Source: Gammaproteobacteria bacterium | GTDB lineage: Bacteria; Pseudomonadota; Gammaproteobacteria; Magnimaribacterales; AG-339-G14 | Length of the DNA stretch: 64,000 nucleotides | Direction of reading: 5' to 3' | NCBI GenBank assembly: GCA_019652555.1 | Contig: BPAJ01000001.1 | Location: forward strand, 460,762 to 524,761 | Part shown: piece after piece, positions 30,706 through 40,859 of the stretch | How the letters are laid out: every line of letters starts with the position of its first letter | How positions within the stretch are numbered: the first letter of the stretch is position 1 | The notes under the pieces: model-generated | The model's input: only the letters and a program-made list of their open reading frames with translations | Told to the model about the DNA's origin: nothing | Database searches by the model: none | Made by a program: the position numbers and the translations under genes

Positions 30706-33141
30706 TATGAATTTACTAAGTTTTTCTTTAAAACAGCTCTTCTAATGAGCTTATCAATTTCAATTTTCTCTGAAGATGATAACAAGGCTAAAGAAGAGGA
30801 TAAAGAAGAGTTAAAAACTTTTCTAGAAGAGTTAGCGCCCTATCCTGGTCTTCTTGAAACCTACAGAAATAATGATAATGGAAAGGTTTACCTCCTGCTA
30901 AAAAAGAGCAACTAGATAAAGAATATATTTATTTTGCGCATATTCTAGATGGAATTGTTGAAGCTGGAACTTGGAGAGGAAATTATTTAGATAACGGAAT
31001 TATAAAATTTATTAAATATTTCGATCAAATAAGGATAGATAGAATAAATACAGCCTATGTTTTTGATGAAAAAGTCCATTAAAAATTCAGAAAATGCAAA
31101 TATTTCAAATTCCGTAATTGACTCTTTAAAGATAGAAAAATACTCCGAAGATAAAGATGAATTTCTTATAGATATTACTTCTTTATTATTGAGTGAAAAT
31201 TTATCAAAAATAACAACTCCTCCATATAAAGAATCTTCCAAAGATACTTTTAAAATAGGCTCAATTTCAAAAAACAAGTCCAGCATCCAAAAAGTACTTA
31301 ACTACCCAGAAAATTCTGATTTTGAAGTAAATTATGTCTTTTCTAATCAATCAAATAGGCCAATAGAAAATCAGGATTCTAGAAACAATACCATCAAGGT
31401 TAGATACAGTTTTATAGATTATCCTGAAAATAATTTTGTACCTAGAATAGAAAATCAAAAAATTGGCTTTTTTTCGGAAAGAAAAACTAATCTATCTTCT
31501 ACGGATATTACTCCTTACGAAGACTTAATTAATAAGTGGCATTTAGAAAAAAAGGATAATGAAATTGAGAAATCAGTTCCAATCAAACCTATTCTTTTTT
31601 GGATAGAAAATACTACTCCGATAGATCTAAGACCTATTATTAAAGATGCAGTTCTTGCTTGGAATTCTGCCTTTGAAGAAGCAGGGTTTATAAACGCTAT
31701 CGAGGTAAAAATTCAACCAGATAATGCCGATTGGGATGCTGGAGATATTCGTTACAATACAATTAGATGGACTTCTTCTCCAAATCCTCCTTTTGGAGGT
31801 TATGGACCCAGTTTTACTAATCCAAGAACGGGTGAAATTTTGGGAGCAGATATAATGCTTGAATGGGTGTATCTGACAAATAGAATAAGGTATTCAGAAT
31901 TATTTGAAGATAATCAGCCTAGTCAGGATTTCTGTAGCTATTCTCATATAAAACATCAAAATAGACTTTTTGGAAAAATTGCATCAGAAAGTATGAATTT
32001 GAATGTTGTTGAACAAAGCAGATTGTATAAAGAAGATTTATATCAGTTAGTCTTACATGAAGTTGGACATACATTGGGGTTAAATCATAACTTCGCTGCA
32101 TCTAATCTTCATAATAATGAAGATATTCATAATCCAGATATAACTTATAAAGAAGGACTCAGTGCTTCGGTAATGGATTATCACGGTCTAAACATAGCGC
32201 CTTTGGGTAAACAACAAGGTCAATTTGCTGATATTAAGCCTGGAAAATACGATACCTTAGCTATTAAATTTGCGTATACTCCTGGATTATCTGAAAAAGA
32301 TCTCAAAATATTATTGAAAGAACATTCAACTGAAGAATATTTATTCGGTAATGATGGAGACGATATGAGATCTCCAGGCAAAGGTATTGATCCAAGAATT
32401 AATACCGGAGACATGAGTAGTAATCCGGTAGAGTATGCAAAAGAAAGATTAATCTTATCTCAAAGCTTAATACCTAATTTATACGAAACTTTAAAATCTA
32501 AATCAGATAGTTGGGAAAGTGTTTATCAAGGATATAGGATAGTTTTAAGACAAATCCATACTTCTGCAGAAATAATTTCAAGGCAAGTTGGAGGAGTTTA
32601 CGTAAATAGAGGCTATATGTCAGACAGTGAGGAAAGTCCTTATAAAGTTGTTCCATATGAAACCAAAAAATTCTATAAAAATATTAAACAAATACTATTT
32701 TGATAGCAGAAAGTTATCTATTCCAGCAAACATCGCAAGTAAAATGCAAAAGGAAAGAAGAAGTTTTGATTTTTTTGGTCAAACAGAAGATCCCAAAATT
32801 CATAATATGATTTTAAAGGGTCAAAAAAGAGTTATTAAGCATTTTACAAATTCAAAGGTTTTAAAAAGATTAACTGACAGTTCTCTTTATGGAAACAAAT
32901 ACCTTCCAAGTGAGCTATTTAAAGATTTATCCTCATCAATTTTTAATGAGAAAAAATCAAGAAGACTTAATGGTATTGACCAAAATCCACAAAGCTATTT
33001 TGTAAAAGATTATTAATGATACTAAAGAGTGCAAATTTTGACTCGCCATCTGTGGCAGCAAGCTTTGCCACTTTGCAAAAAATTAAATCATATACTTTTA
33101 GTACTTCCTCCGATGATTCAACTGAAAATCATAAAAAATGA
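30706..33141 (+). CDS. Secreted met-zincin metallopeptidase, DUF5117/DUF4953 type (frameshifted)
   Basis: Large zinc peptidase. An N-terminal signal-like region (ALLMSLSISIFSED) is followed by a beta-rich domain. The catalytic motif is LVLHEVGHTLGLNHNFAAS near base 32055, which fits the HExGHxLGLxHN form, and the Met-turn is SVMDYHG. KPILFWIENTTPIDLRPIIKD and AVLAWNSAFEEAGF match the DUF4953 domain. The C-terminus continues after a shift near 32700 (SIPANIASKMQKERRSFDFF) and after another near 33015, ending at a TGA at 33139. A further shift lies near 30900. Restored length is about 811 residues. The exact start is unsure (30706 or 30745). Likely periplasmic or outer-membrane protein degradation. 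Confidence 0.83.
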
Positions 33142-33170
33142 TTAGATGGAAAATTGAGGTGTCTTAGACC

Positions 33171-34023
33171 CTAGTTAAAAATAACTGTTTTTGAGTTATT
33201 AATAAATATCCTTCTTTCTATGTGATATTTAACTGCTCGAGCAAGAGTTATAGATTCTAAATCTCTGCCAATTAATTCAAGATCTCTAGGCGTTTTTGAA
33301 TGATTAACTCTTTCTACGCTTTGGTCAATTATAGGACCTTCATCAAGTTCGGATGAAACATAGTGAGCAGTTGCTCCAAGAATTTTTACTCCTTTTTCAT
33401 AAGCTTGATGATAAGGCTTTGCTCCTTTAAAGCTAGGAAGAAAAGAATGATGAATATTGATTATTTTTCCATAAAAGTCTTTACACATTTTGTTAGAGAG
33501 AATTTGCATATATCTTGCTAAGATCATTAAATCTATATCAGGTCATTAATAATTTTTCTTATTTCCTTCTCTGCTTTTATTTTTATTATCTTTCGTTACA
33601 GGTATGTAAAAAAAAGGAATTTCATGCCAATTTGCAATTTTTTCATGATCTCTGTGATTAGAAATAACGCAAGAAACATTCATCGGTAAGATTCCAGAAT
33701 CCACTCTATACATTAAATCTTGAGACAATGTCCATATTTAGAAACGAAAATAGCCGTATTAGGCTTATAGTCAGCTTCTTTGATAGACCACTCCATCTTT
33801 AAATTTTTACATTCTTTTTCAAAATATTTTGAGAATTCATCTAGATTCAAGTGTTTTTTTGAATAAACTAATTTAGCTCTCATGAAAAAAACTTTGTTTT
33901 CTGGATCTCCATAATGTGCTGAATCTAATATAAATAAATTAGCCTTATTCAAAGAAGAGGATATTTTTGCAACAATTCCATATCTATCTGACATTGAACT
34001 CTTAATATAAATTCATTAGACAT
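33171..34023 (-). CDS. purU: Formyltetrahydrofolate deformylase (frameshifted)
   Basis: Hydrolyses 10-formyl-THF to formate and THF, balancing one-carbon pools. The N-terminal ACT domain begins [11 protein letters not shown] and continues [20 protein letters not shown] after a shift near 33990. Then come [12 protein letters not shown] and the catalytic formyltransferase fold with [20 protein letters not shown] (Asn/His site) and [16 protein letters not shown] (catalytic Asp). About three frame changes (near 33990, 33725 and 33540) break it. Restored length is about 284 residues, the family norm. The start at 34021-34023 directly follows the stop of the upstream barrel gene (34025). Confidence 0.92.
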
Positions 34024-34024
34024 T

Positions 34025-35355
34025 TTATTCTGTACAAAGATAGTTAAATTTAACTGCAAGACCTTCATTTGATCTTTCATAGAGACCTATAGAGCTTTTT
34101 TTTATTTGAAAAGTCACGCCCATATCTGCATTCCAGCACAAGTTTAAAACTTTTGTTAAACCAAATCTAAGACTCAGACCTTTATCAGTTCTCAAACCTA
34201 ACAAAGGATCACTTGCCTCATAATCTTTTTCTGAATAATTAATACTAGTTGAAGCAAAAGTACTGCTATTTATTCCTTGTCTTGTACTCACATCAAACGA
34301 TCTTTTGATATAAGTTTGTACATCTGAATTTGCATAAAAATGTTCAAAATTTGTTTTATAACTCAAAAAATACCGCTTTTTGGAAAGACAATACTCCTAC
34401 TTAAACCAACTCCTAGAATAGCTCCTGTTTTATCTAAAGACCCAATGAAGTCTCTTTCGTCCAAATATACATTAAGGCCAAATGAACCTGATCTCTTAGA
34501 GTGGTTTTCCAGTCAATCTCCGCCCTATGTGATCTTAATAATTCCTCTCCTTGCAAAAATACTCTAAAAGCAGTGACAGATGGAACAAAAGTCGAATTGA
34601 ATGTTCCTAAATCTTCATCATCTAACATATTAAACTCTCTGTTAACAGAAAAAACTCCAGTATATGAATCAAAGTTAGAAAAATTTCTATAAACCTGTCT
34701 AGATAAAGAAGTGACATAATTTATGGTATCCCTCTTGGATGTCTGAGATCTTGAGTAATTTGAGACGAAAAACCAACAGTAGTATAAGAATCTGATTCAG
34801 GCTGATTGGAAATAGCTAAATCTATTGCCCCCAAATCACCAACCACTGTAACAACGTCAGTATCAAGACCTGCATTTGCGTTGCTTGATATACCGCCTCC
34901 TAAAGAAATTACAGTTTGAGATTTAAATAATCTTGTTTCATTCTCAATTTGATCTAAAAACAGCTACTTTCTCTGTAACCTCTTTAGGGGGATCATAGTT
35001 TTTTACATCATCAAGATATCTCTTTGCAGAGGCATAGGCTCCAAGCCTAAAATATAAAACTCCAAGTTCTAATTTTATTCTAGGTAAATCAGGTTTATAA
35101 ATTAGCATTTGTTCGAAAATGCCTATTGCGCTTCTAAATCACCAACAAGAATGGATAAATTTGGCATAGTTAAATAAATTATCTAGATTTGTTGGATCTT
35201 CAATTATTGAATCAAAAACTCGTTGTCTTTCTTGTTGAGTTGCTTCTAACTCTGCTGGATCTGTTATAGATGGAGGAACATTCTGAGAAAAAGAATGATA
35301 CTAAAAATGTTATAATTAACGAATAGACAATTTTTTTTGTTGAAACTTGTATCAT
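34025..35355 (-). CDS. TPR plus C-terminal beta-barrel outer-membrane protein, SLAM-like (many frameshifts)
   Basis: Starts at ATG 35353-35355 with a signal peptide (KKIVYSLIITFLVSFFF). A TPR-like region follows; one repeat reads RIKLELGVLYFRLGAYASAK, followed by RYLDDVKNYDPPKEV. This is the hallmark of DUF560/Slam proteins and related TPR-barrels. The rest is a beta-barrel with strands such as TVISLGGGISSNANAG, ending LAVKFNYLC. At least five frame changes break it, so the track shows only fragments. Restored length is about 440 residues. It is divergent from the CHASE2 cyclase gene. Slam proteins move surface lipoproteins; other TPR-barrels of this shape have no known role. Confidence 0.68.
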
Positions 35356-35426
35356 TTGAAGCCTTTCGATGAGGATTATATTAAAAATATCTCTTTAATA
35401 GGATAAAAGTTCACATAATTTAAATA

Positions 35427-37608
35427 ATGAGCACTTTAAAGATAGGAAAATATTTGCTTATCCCATTTGCAATATTTATATCTGCAATACCAGTAATTGA
35501 TCCATTTAATGTATTTACGAGTCTTAGAAATTCTGCATTCGATACATTTCAAATCATCTCGCCAAGACAATCTCAGACAAAAGATAATATTTTAATACTA
35601 GATATTGATGAAAAATCATTATCTGAAATTGGTCAGTGGCCTTGGTCAAGATCAGTTTTATCTGAATTGGTTGACCAAACTAATCTATCAGCTGCTTTGG
35701 CATTTGATATTGTTTTCGCTGAGGCTGATAGAACTGGATCTAAAGAATTAATGAATCTATATAAAAAATAATGACTTCGTTAAAAGCCTCAAAGGACTTC
35801 AGATAACGATGACTTATTTGCCAATTCAATAAAAGATCATGGAACTGTAGTTCTTGGAGCGATACCAAGTAATTCTTTTAAAAAATAATTTTCAGATGCG
35901 TTTTGGTTTAATTCAACAAGGCGATGATCCAAAAAAATTTCTCAGAGAGTACAAAGGTATACAGACCAATTTAAAAATCCTTAATTCCTCATCAGCAGGA
36001 ATTGGTAGCATGAGTATTGGCAATAACGATTCAATAATTAGAAAGCTTCCATTATTTGAAAATATAAATGGTTCCTTGGTTCCATCTCTTAGTCTCGAAT
36101 TATTGAGAGTAGCAATAGGAGCATCGACTTATCAAATAAAATCTTCAAATGCATCTGGAGAAACTGCCTTTGGAGAAGAAACTGGGATAAATCACGTAAA
36201 ATTAGGTAATTTAATTATTCCAACTAATCCTGATGGAAGTGTATGGATACATTATCCTGAAGTGTCAGTAGATTCCATTTCTGTTTCGGACATAATTAAG
36301 CAAAAATATCCTAAGGATTTTTTTAAAGATAAGATTCTTATTGTTGGAACAAGTGCTCCTGGGCTATTCGATTTGAGATCAACGCCGCTAAAAAATAATG
36401 TTCCTGGAGTTAAAATTATTGCTGATTTAACTGATCAAATTCTTTCAGGTAGTTTCTTGCAAAGACCAGATTGGATCTTCGGTCTTGAATTATTTACGGG
36501 TTTTACCCTAGCAATATTAATCACTATTTTTATCCAATTTTTAGGACCTATAGGAGGATTGTCTGTCTTTTTAATAGGTAATGGAATTTCTATCTTCGGA
36601 AGCTTTTATATTTTTGAAAATTATTTATTTTTAATTGATCCTATTTCACCTCTAGTAATTTGTTTAATTTCTTACCTAGTAATTACTTTCTTTAATTTTT
36701 TATTTACAGAACTAGAAAGAAGAAAGGTAAGAAATGCTTTTTCTCAGTATATGTCACCTGTCATGGTCGAGAAGCTAGCTCAATCAAACAAATCCTTAAA
36801 GCTTGGTGGAGAAAGAAGAGAAATGACTTTTTTATTCTCTGACATAAGAGGATTTACAGCAATTTCAGAAAAATATAAAGACGATCCTGAATCGCTCACA
36901 GTTTTAATCAATTCTATATTAACGGTTCTTTCAGATGAGGTTTTAGATCAAGATGGCACGATAGACAAATACATGGGAGATTGCATCATGGCCTTTTGGA
37001 ATGCTCCCTCAGAAGATCCTTTTCATAGAGAAAAATCAATAGAAGCGGCTTTTAAAATGAGTGAAGCTTTAAATAAACTCAACGAAAACCTTGATAGAAA
37101 AGGAGAAAATAAACTCTCAATTGGAATCGGTATCAACTCGGGAGAATGTATTGTTGGAAATATGGGATCAGAAAAAAGATTTGACTATACTGTTTTAGGA
37201 GATGCAGTGAATCTTGCTTCAAGGTTAGAAGGACAATCAGGCAACTATGGCATGCAAATTATTTTAGGAGAAGAAACAATAAAGAAAATTTCAAAAGATG
37301 CATATTTGCAATTTGAACTTGATTTAATTTCTGTGAAAGGAAAATCTGAGCCTACATCAATATTTACAGTTTTCGATTCATGGAATGCCGAAGTTGCTTA
37401 TGAGGTGTTTTACGAAGAACACATGGATTTTTTAAAAAATTATAGAAGTAAAAATTGGGATAAAGCCAAACAACATATAGATAAATATAGGTTATCAATA
37501 CCAGAATTTACTTTATACTACACCCTATTTTTGAATAGGATAGATGAGTTGTCTAAACAATCCTTACCTGAAGATTGGTCAGGAATTTTTGCTGCTGAAA
37601 CTAAATAA
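35427..37608 (+). CDS. CHASE2-domain adenylate cyclase (frameshifts near 35.8 kb)
   Basis: Membrane sensor that makes cAMP. N-terminal helix, then a periplasmic CHASE2 domain (NILILDIDEKSLSEIGQWPW onward, ending DKILIVGTSAPGLFDLRSTP), then three helices, then a class III cyclase domain of about 200 residues. Metal Asp residues are in FLFSDIRGFTAISEK and KYMGDCIMAFW. Lys in DKYMGD and Asp in TVLGDAVNLASRLE specify adenine, and the Asn/Arg of NLASR stabilise the transition state, so all catalytic residues are present. Two or three indels lie between 35760 and 35890. Restored length is about 727 residues. The next gene overlaps its end, and MscS and a cNMP-gated channel gene follow. Confidence 0.92.
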
Positions 37609-38335
37609 GTTTTGGCTTCTATTCATTTTCTTAATAACACCAATTATTTTTTCAGAATCAATTGTAAATATTGAAGATCTCAGAAGAGATGGCGAAGAAG
37701 GTTTTTTTGCAAATTTATCAGGGTCTTATAGTTTTTCTAGGGGAAACAGAAATAGAGACAGTTTCTCCATTCAAACTTCTTTAGATTACAACAAAAATGA
37801 TTTGGAAACTTTTTTTGTTTTTAAACGAGCACAAAAGAAAATTAATAATAATAATTACGATTCAGCAACATTAAGTCACCTGAGACTTAACTTTTTATTT
37901 GAAGAAAATCCCAGTCTAGAAGTTTTTTTACAATACTCAAAAAACCCTTTTAGAAAATTTAATAAAAGAGAGTTATTTGGCTTGGGTTCAAGATTTGTTG
38001 TTAAAGATAACTTAAGAGCTGGTTTAGGAATTATGCATGAGGATGAGGAGGATCTTTTATTATTATCGGAGAATACTTTAAGAATTTCATCTTATGTTCA
38101 TAATGAATTTATCATAGCAGAAAATATTTCTTTTGATTTGTCAGCCTTCTTTCAACCTGCTTTAGATTCGTTTAGCGATTATAAAGCTACCATTATTGGT
38201 CAATTTGATTTCCAAGTTAATGATGGCTTTAAAATTTCACTTCAATACAATACTTTTTATGATTCTCGTCCTCCATCCACTGCAGTTAAAAAAGAAGAAG
38301 GATTAGCAACGGTTTTTTCGTATAATTTTAATTAA
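37589..38335 (+). CDS. DUF481-type outer-membrane beta-barrel
   Basis: I place the start at TTG 37589 inside the cyclase end, giving a signal peptide LKLNKFWLLFIFLITPIIFS. The track start at 37544 lies too far into the cyclase. The mature protein shows NLSGSYSFSRGNRNRDSFSI, then alternating amphipathic strands and a C-terminal Asn after FSYNF, like the YdiY/DUF481 family whose hallmark is a GSxxxxxGNxxxxS start. About 248 residues. The 20-base overlap suggests translational coupling to the cyclase. Function unknown; linkage points to a shared envelope-stress role. Confidence 0.75.
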   Translation: MLLKLNKFWLLFIFLITPIIFSESIVNIEDLRRDGEEGFFANLSGSYSFSRGNRNRDSFSIQTSLDYNKNDLETFFVFKRAQKKINNNNYDSATLSHLRLNFLFEENPSLEVFLQYSKNPFRKFNKRELFGLGSRFVVKDNLRAGLGIMHEDEEDLLLLSENTLRISSYVHNEFIIAENISFDLSAFFQPALDSFSDYKATIIGQFDFQVNDGFKISLQYNTFYDSRPPSTAVKKEEGLATVFSYNFN

Positions 38336-38340
38336 TTGTC

Positions 38341-39438
38341 ATGCAAGGTTTTTTTAATTTAGTTTTAGAAGTTTGGAATCAAGACTTTTTAGGTATTTCT
38401 ATTGGTAATGTAGTTATATCTCTCACGATTGTGATTTTTTCCATAATTCTTAGGGCTTTACTAATATCTAGAGTTTTCAAGTTTTTAGAAAAGGTTGTCA
38501 AAGAAACTGAGACAGAAGCAGATGATATTTTACTAGAAACACTTGAAAAGCCTCTTGGAAACGTTCCTCTTGCATTAGGTGTATATTTAATAATCGAGCT
38601 TTTACCTTTGTCTGGAATAGCAGACATTTTTCTTACAAATATTGTTAAGGCTTTAATTGCTTATACAATTTTTAGCGTACTGACAAAAGCTGTTGGTCCT
38701 ATCTTTGAATTACTAGCAGTTAAATCATGGGTTACCGCAGCTCTGTCAATGTGGCTCGAAAGATTCACTAGAGTATTAATATGGATTTTAGCAATAGCAA
38801 TAATTTTAGATATATTTGGAGTCCAAATTGGTCCAATAATTGCCGGACTAGGTTTATTTTCTGTTGCAGTTGCTTTAGGTGCACAAGATTTATTTAAAAA
38901 TCTTATTTCCGGAATATTAATTATTGCCGAAAATAGATTTCAGCCTGGTGATCGAATTGAGGTTGATGGCAAACTTCATGGAATTGTCGAAACAATTGGA
39001 TTTAGATCTACAATGATTCGACTTTTTAATACATCTCCCATGATAATTCCCAATAAAGATTTATCTGATGTAAACGTTATCAATCATGGAGAGCTTAAAT
39101 ATAGAAGAATAAAATGGGAAATTAACCTACTTTATTCCACTTCAATAGATCAACTCAAAACTATTTGCGATCAAATAACAGATTTCGTTAATAACGATAA
39201 AGAGGGATTTGCTGTCAATCCAGGACAAAACTCCTTCGCCAAAGCAGTTGAATTTGGAGCAAGTTCTATAGACGTTGAAATACTTTGTTATTCTGCAGAA
39301 AAAGACTATTCCAATTACACAGATTTAAAACAAAGACTTGTTCACAGAATTATGGAAATTGTCAGAGACAATGGATCTGATTTTGCATTCCCGTCAAGAT
39401 CAGTTTATGTTGAATCAAGCCATGAAATTGAAGAATGA
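38341..39438 (+). CDS. Mechanosensitive ion channel of the MscS family
   Basis: Intact 365-residue channel. About five membrane helices, including a pore helix region GPIIAGLGLFSVAVALGAQD followed by LFKNLISGILIIAENRF. The beta domain has GDRIEVDGKLHGIVETIGFR and MIIPNKDLSDVNVINHG, the standard MscS signature. A C-terminal alpha/beta domain ends in an acidic tail. It opens on membrane tension during hypo-osmotic shock and releases solutes. It follows the DUF481 gene by five bases and is likely co-transcribed with the cyclase. The extra N-terminal helices place it among the YnaI/YbdG-like members rather than minimal MscS. Confidence 0.93.
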   Translation: MQGFFNLVLEVWNQDFLGISIGNVVISLTIVIFSIILRALLISRVFKFLEKVVKETETEADDILLETLEKPLGNVPLALGVYLIIELLPLSGIADIFLTNIVKALIAYTIFSVLTKAVGPIFELLAVKSWVTAALSMWLERFTRVLIWILAIAIILDIFGVQIGPIIAGLGLFSVAVALGAQDLFKNLISGILIIAENRFQPGDRIEVDGKLHGIVETIGFRSTMIRLFNTSPMIIPNKDLSDVNVINHGELKYRRIKWEINLLYSTSIDQLKTICDQITDFVNNDKEGFAVNPGQNSFAKAVEFGASSIDVEILCYSAEKDYSNYTDLKQRLVHRIMEIVRDNGSDFAFPSRSVYVESSHEIEE

Positions 39439-39469
39439 GGTCATCCAGTTCTATTTGATGCGCTAGTCT

Positions 39470-40469
39470 TCAAGTCTTCAAAAGTGAGGGATACTCTTCA
39501 ATCAATTCATTAAGAGAATCTTTTGAAAGCTTTAAAAGTTTTGCCTCCTCAACAACAGAAATTGTGGCATTTCTTTTCTCTTCACTAACCAATCCAGTTT
39601 CTCCAAAATATTCTCCTGATCCAAGAATTACCGAATTTTCTATTTCAACCTCCACACTTCCAAATTCAATAATATATAAGGCATCAGCTATATCTCCTTT
39701 ATTAAAAACTGTTTTCTTTGAAGGTAAGACTAAAGGTTCTAATTTAGAGTTAATTTTAGTGATTGCTCCAATTGGTAATCTTGAAAAAAGACTGATTTCA
39801 GAAATTGCTTCTAATGAAACTAAAAAATTTCGTTTCTGAATTTCCTCGTAATAAGCAGAAGCAAGAATTGCAGCAGGTAACGCAAACATTGCAATTCCTA
39901 AAAACATAGCGAAACTAGAAATCAATTTTCCTAGATCTGATACAGGAGTTACATCTCCATATCCAACTGTTGTCAAAGTAGCAATGCCGTACCACATCGA
40001 CTTGAGAATACTTCCAAAAACCTCGGGTTGCAGATCTTTTTCTAAGAAATGAATAATTACAGAAAAAATTAATAACAATGAAAATACAACTAATTGAGTT
40101 CCCAAAATTGAAAGTCTTTGCTTCCAAATAGTTCTTAATAATGTGTTTGTTGGTAGCAAAACTCTCAAATTACTGAAAATTGAGTAAGCTCTAAAAATTC
40201 TAAAGATTCTTAAATCGAATGTATTTATAAAAAAAGTAATTTATCAAAACTATTAAATCTATGACTAGCAAAAAAGAAAAACGCTTTTCATTTAAGATTC
40301 TCAAGAAAATTTCAATTGAAAAAAAACAAAATGATAGAAATATAAAACTGTGAGATAAAAAAAGATAATTTTCAGATATGCTATAACTTGATATAAAGAT
40401 TTGATGCAAAACATTAAGGATAATCAAATATCCAATGAAATTATCAAAATATCTTTTAAAAAAAGTCAT
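39470..40469 (-). CDS. Cyclic-nucleotide-binding voltage-gated-type K+ channel (one frameshift)
   Basis: Six-helix channel similar in layout to MloK1. S1-S3 are in the N-terminal fragment (YFDNFIGYLIILNVLHQIF onward), S4 is around RIFRAYSIF and NLRVLLPTN, the selectivity filter is TLTTVGYGDVTPVS, and S6 is IAMFALPAAILASAYYEEI. A cNMP-binding domain of about 120 residues has VFNKGDIADALYIIEFGSVE and the phosphate cassette GEYFGETGLVSEEKRNATIS, where Glu and Arg that bind cyclic nucleotide are kept. The span is 1,000 bases, one more than 333 codons, consistent with one extra base near 40180. It faces MscS tail to tail. Likely opened by cAMP from the nearby cyclase (inference). Confidence 0.9.
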
Positions 40470-40543
40470 GATTGGGATTGATTCTATTAGAAAATTTAAA
40501 TAGAGTGAAATTAATAAATTAAATTTATATAAGGGAGAAAATT

Positions 40544-40858
40544 TTGTTTGAAATATATAAAGATAAATCTGGAAAATTTAGATTCAGGCTTAAAGCTAAA
40601 AATGGAGAAATAATTTGCTCTAGTCAAGGATATACCTCTAAAAGTTCCTGTAAAAGGGGAGCTTTTTCTCTAATTTTAAATGCAAAGAAGATTAAGTCTT
40701 TTAGGGTATTCAAAAATAGAGCGGGGAAAAGTTTTTTTAATGTTGTGGCTGGTAATAATAAAGTAATTGCTACAAGTCAGGCTTATAAAACTGAAAATTC
40801 ACTAAAAAAGGGAATTGAAAGCGTTAGAAAAAACGCAACAAAAAAAAATCTTTCTTAG
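40544..40858 (+). CDS. YegP-like protein with two DUF1508 repeats
   Basis: A 104-residue basic protein of two similar halves: EIYKDKSGKFRFRLKAKNGE followed by ICSSQGYTSKSSCKRGAFS, then RVFKNRAGKSFFNVVAGNNK followed by IATSQAYKTENSLKKGIES. This is the double DUF1508 fold of E. coli YegP. It starts at TTG (40544) with AAGGGAG eight bases upstream. It ends two bases before the convergent SLC13 stop. Molecular function is not established for the family; envelope- or oxidative-stress links have been suggested for relatives. Confidence 0.9.
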   Translation: MFEIYKDKSGKFRFRLKAKNGEIICSSQGYTSKSSCKRGAFSLILNAKKIKSFRVFKNRAGKSFFNVVAGNNKVIATSQAYKTENSLKKGIESVRKNATKKNLS

Positions 40859-40859
40859 T

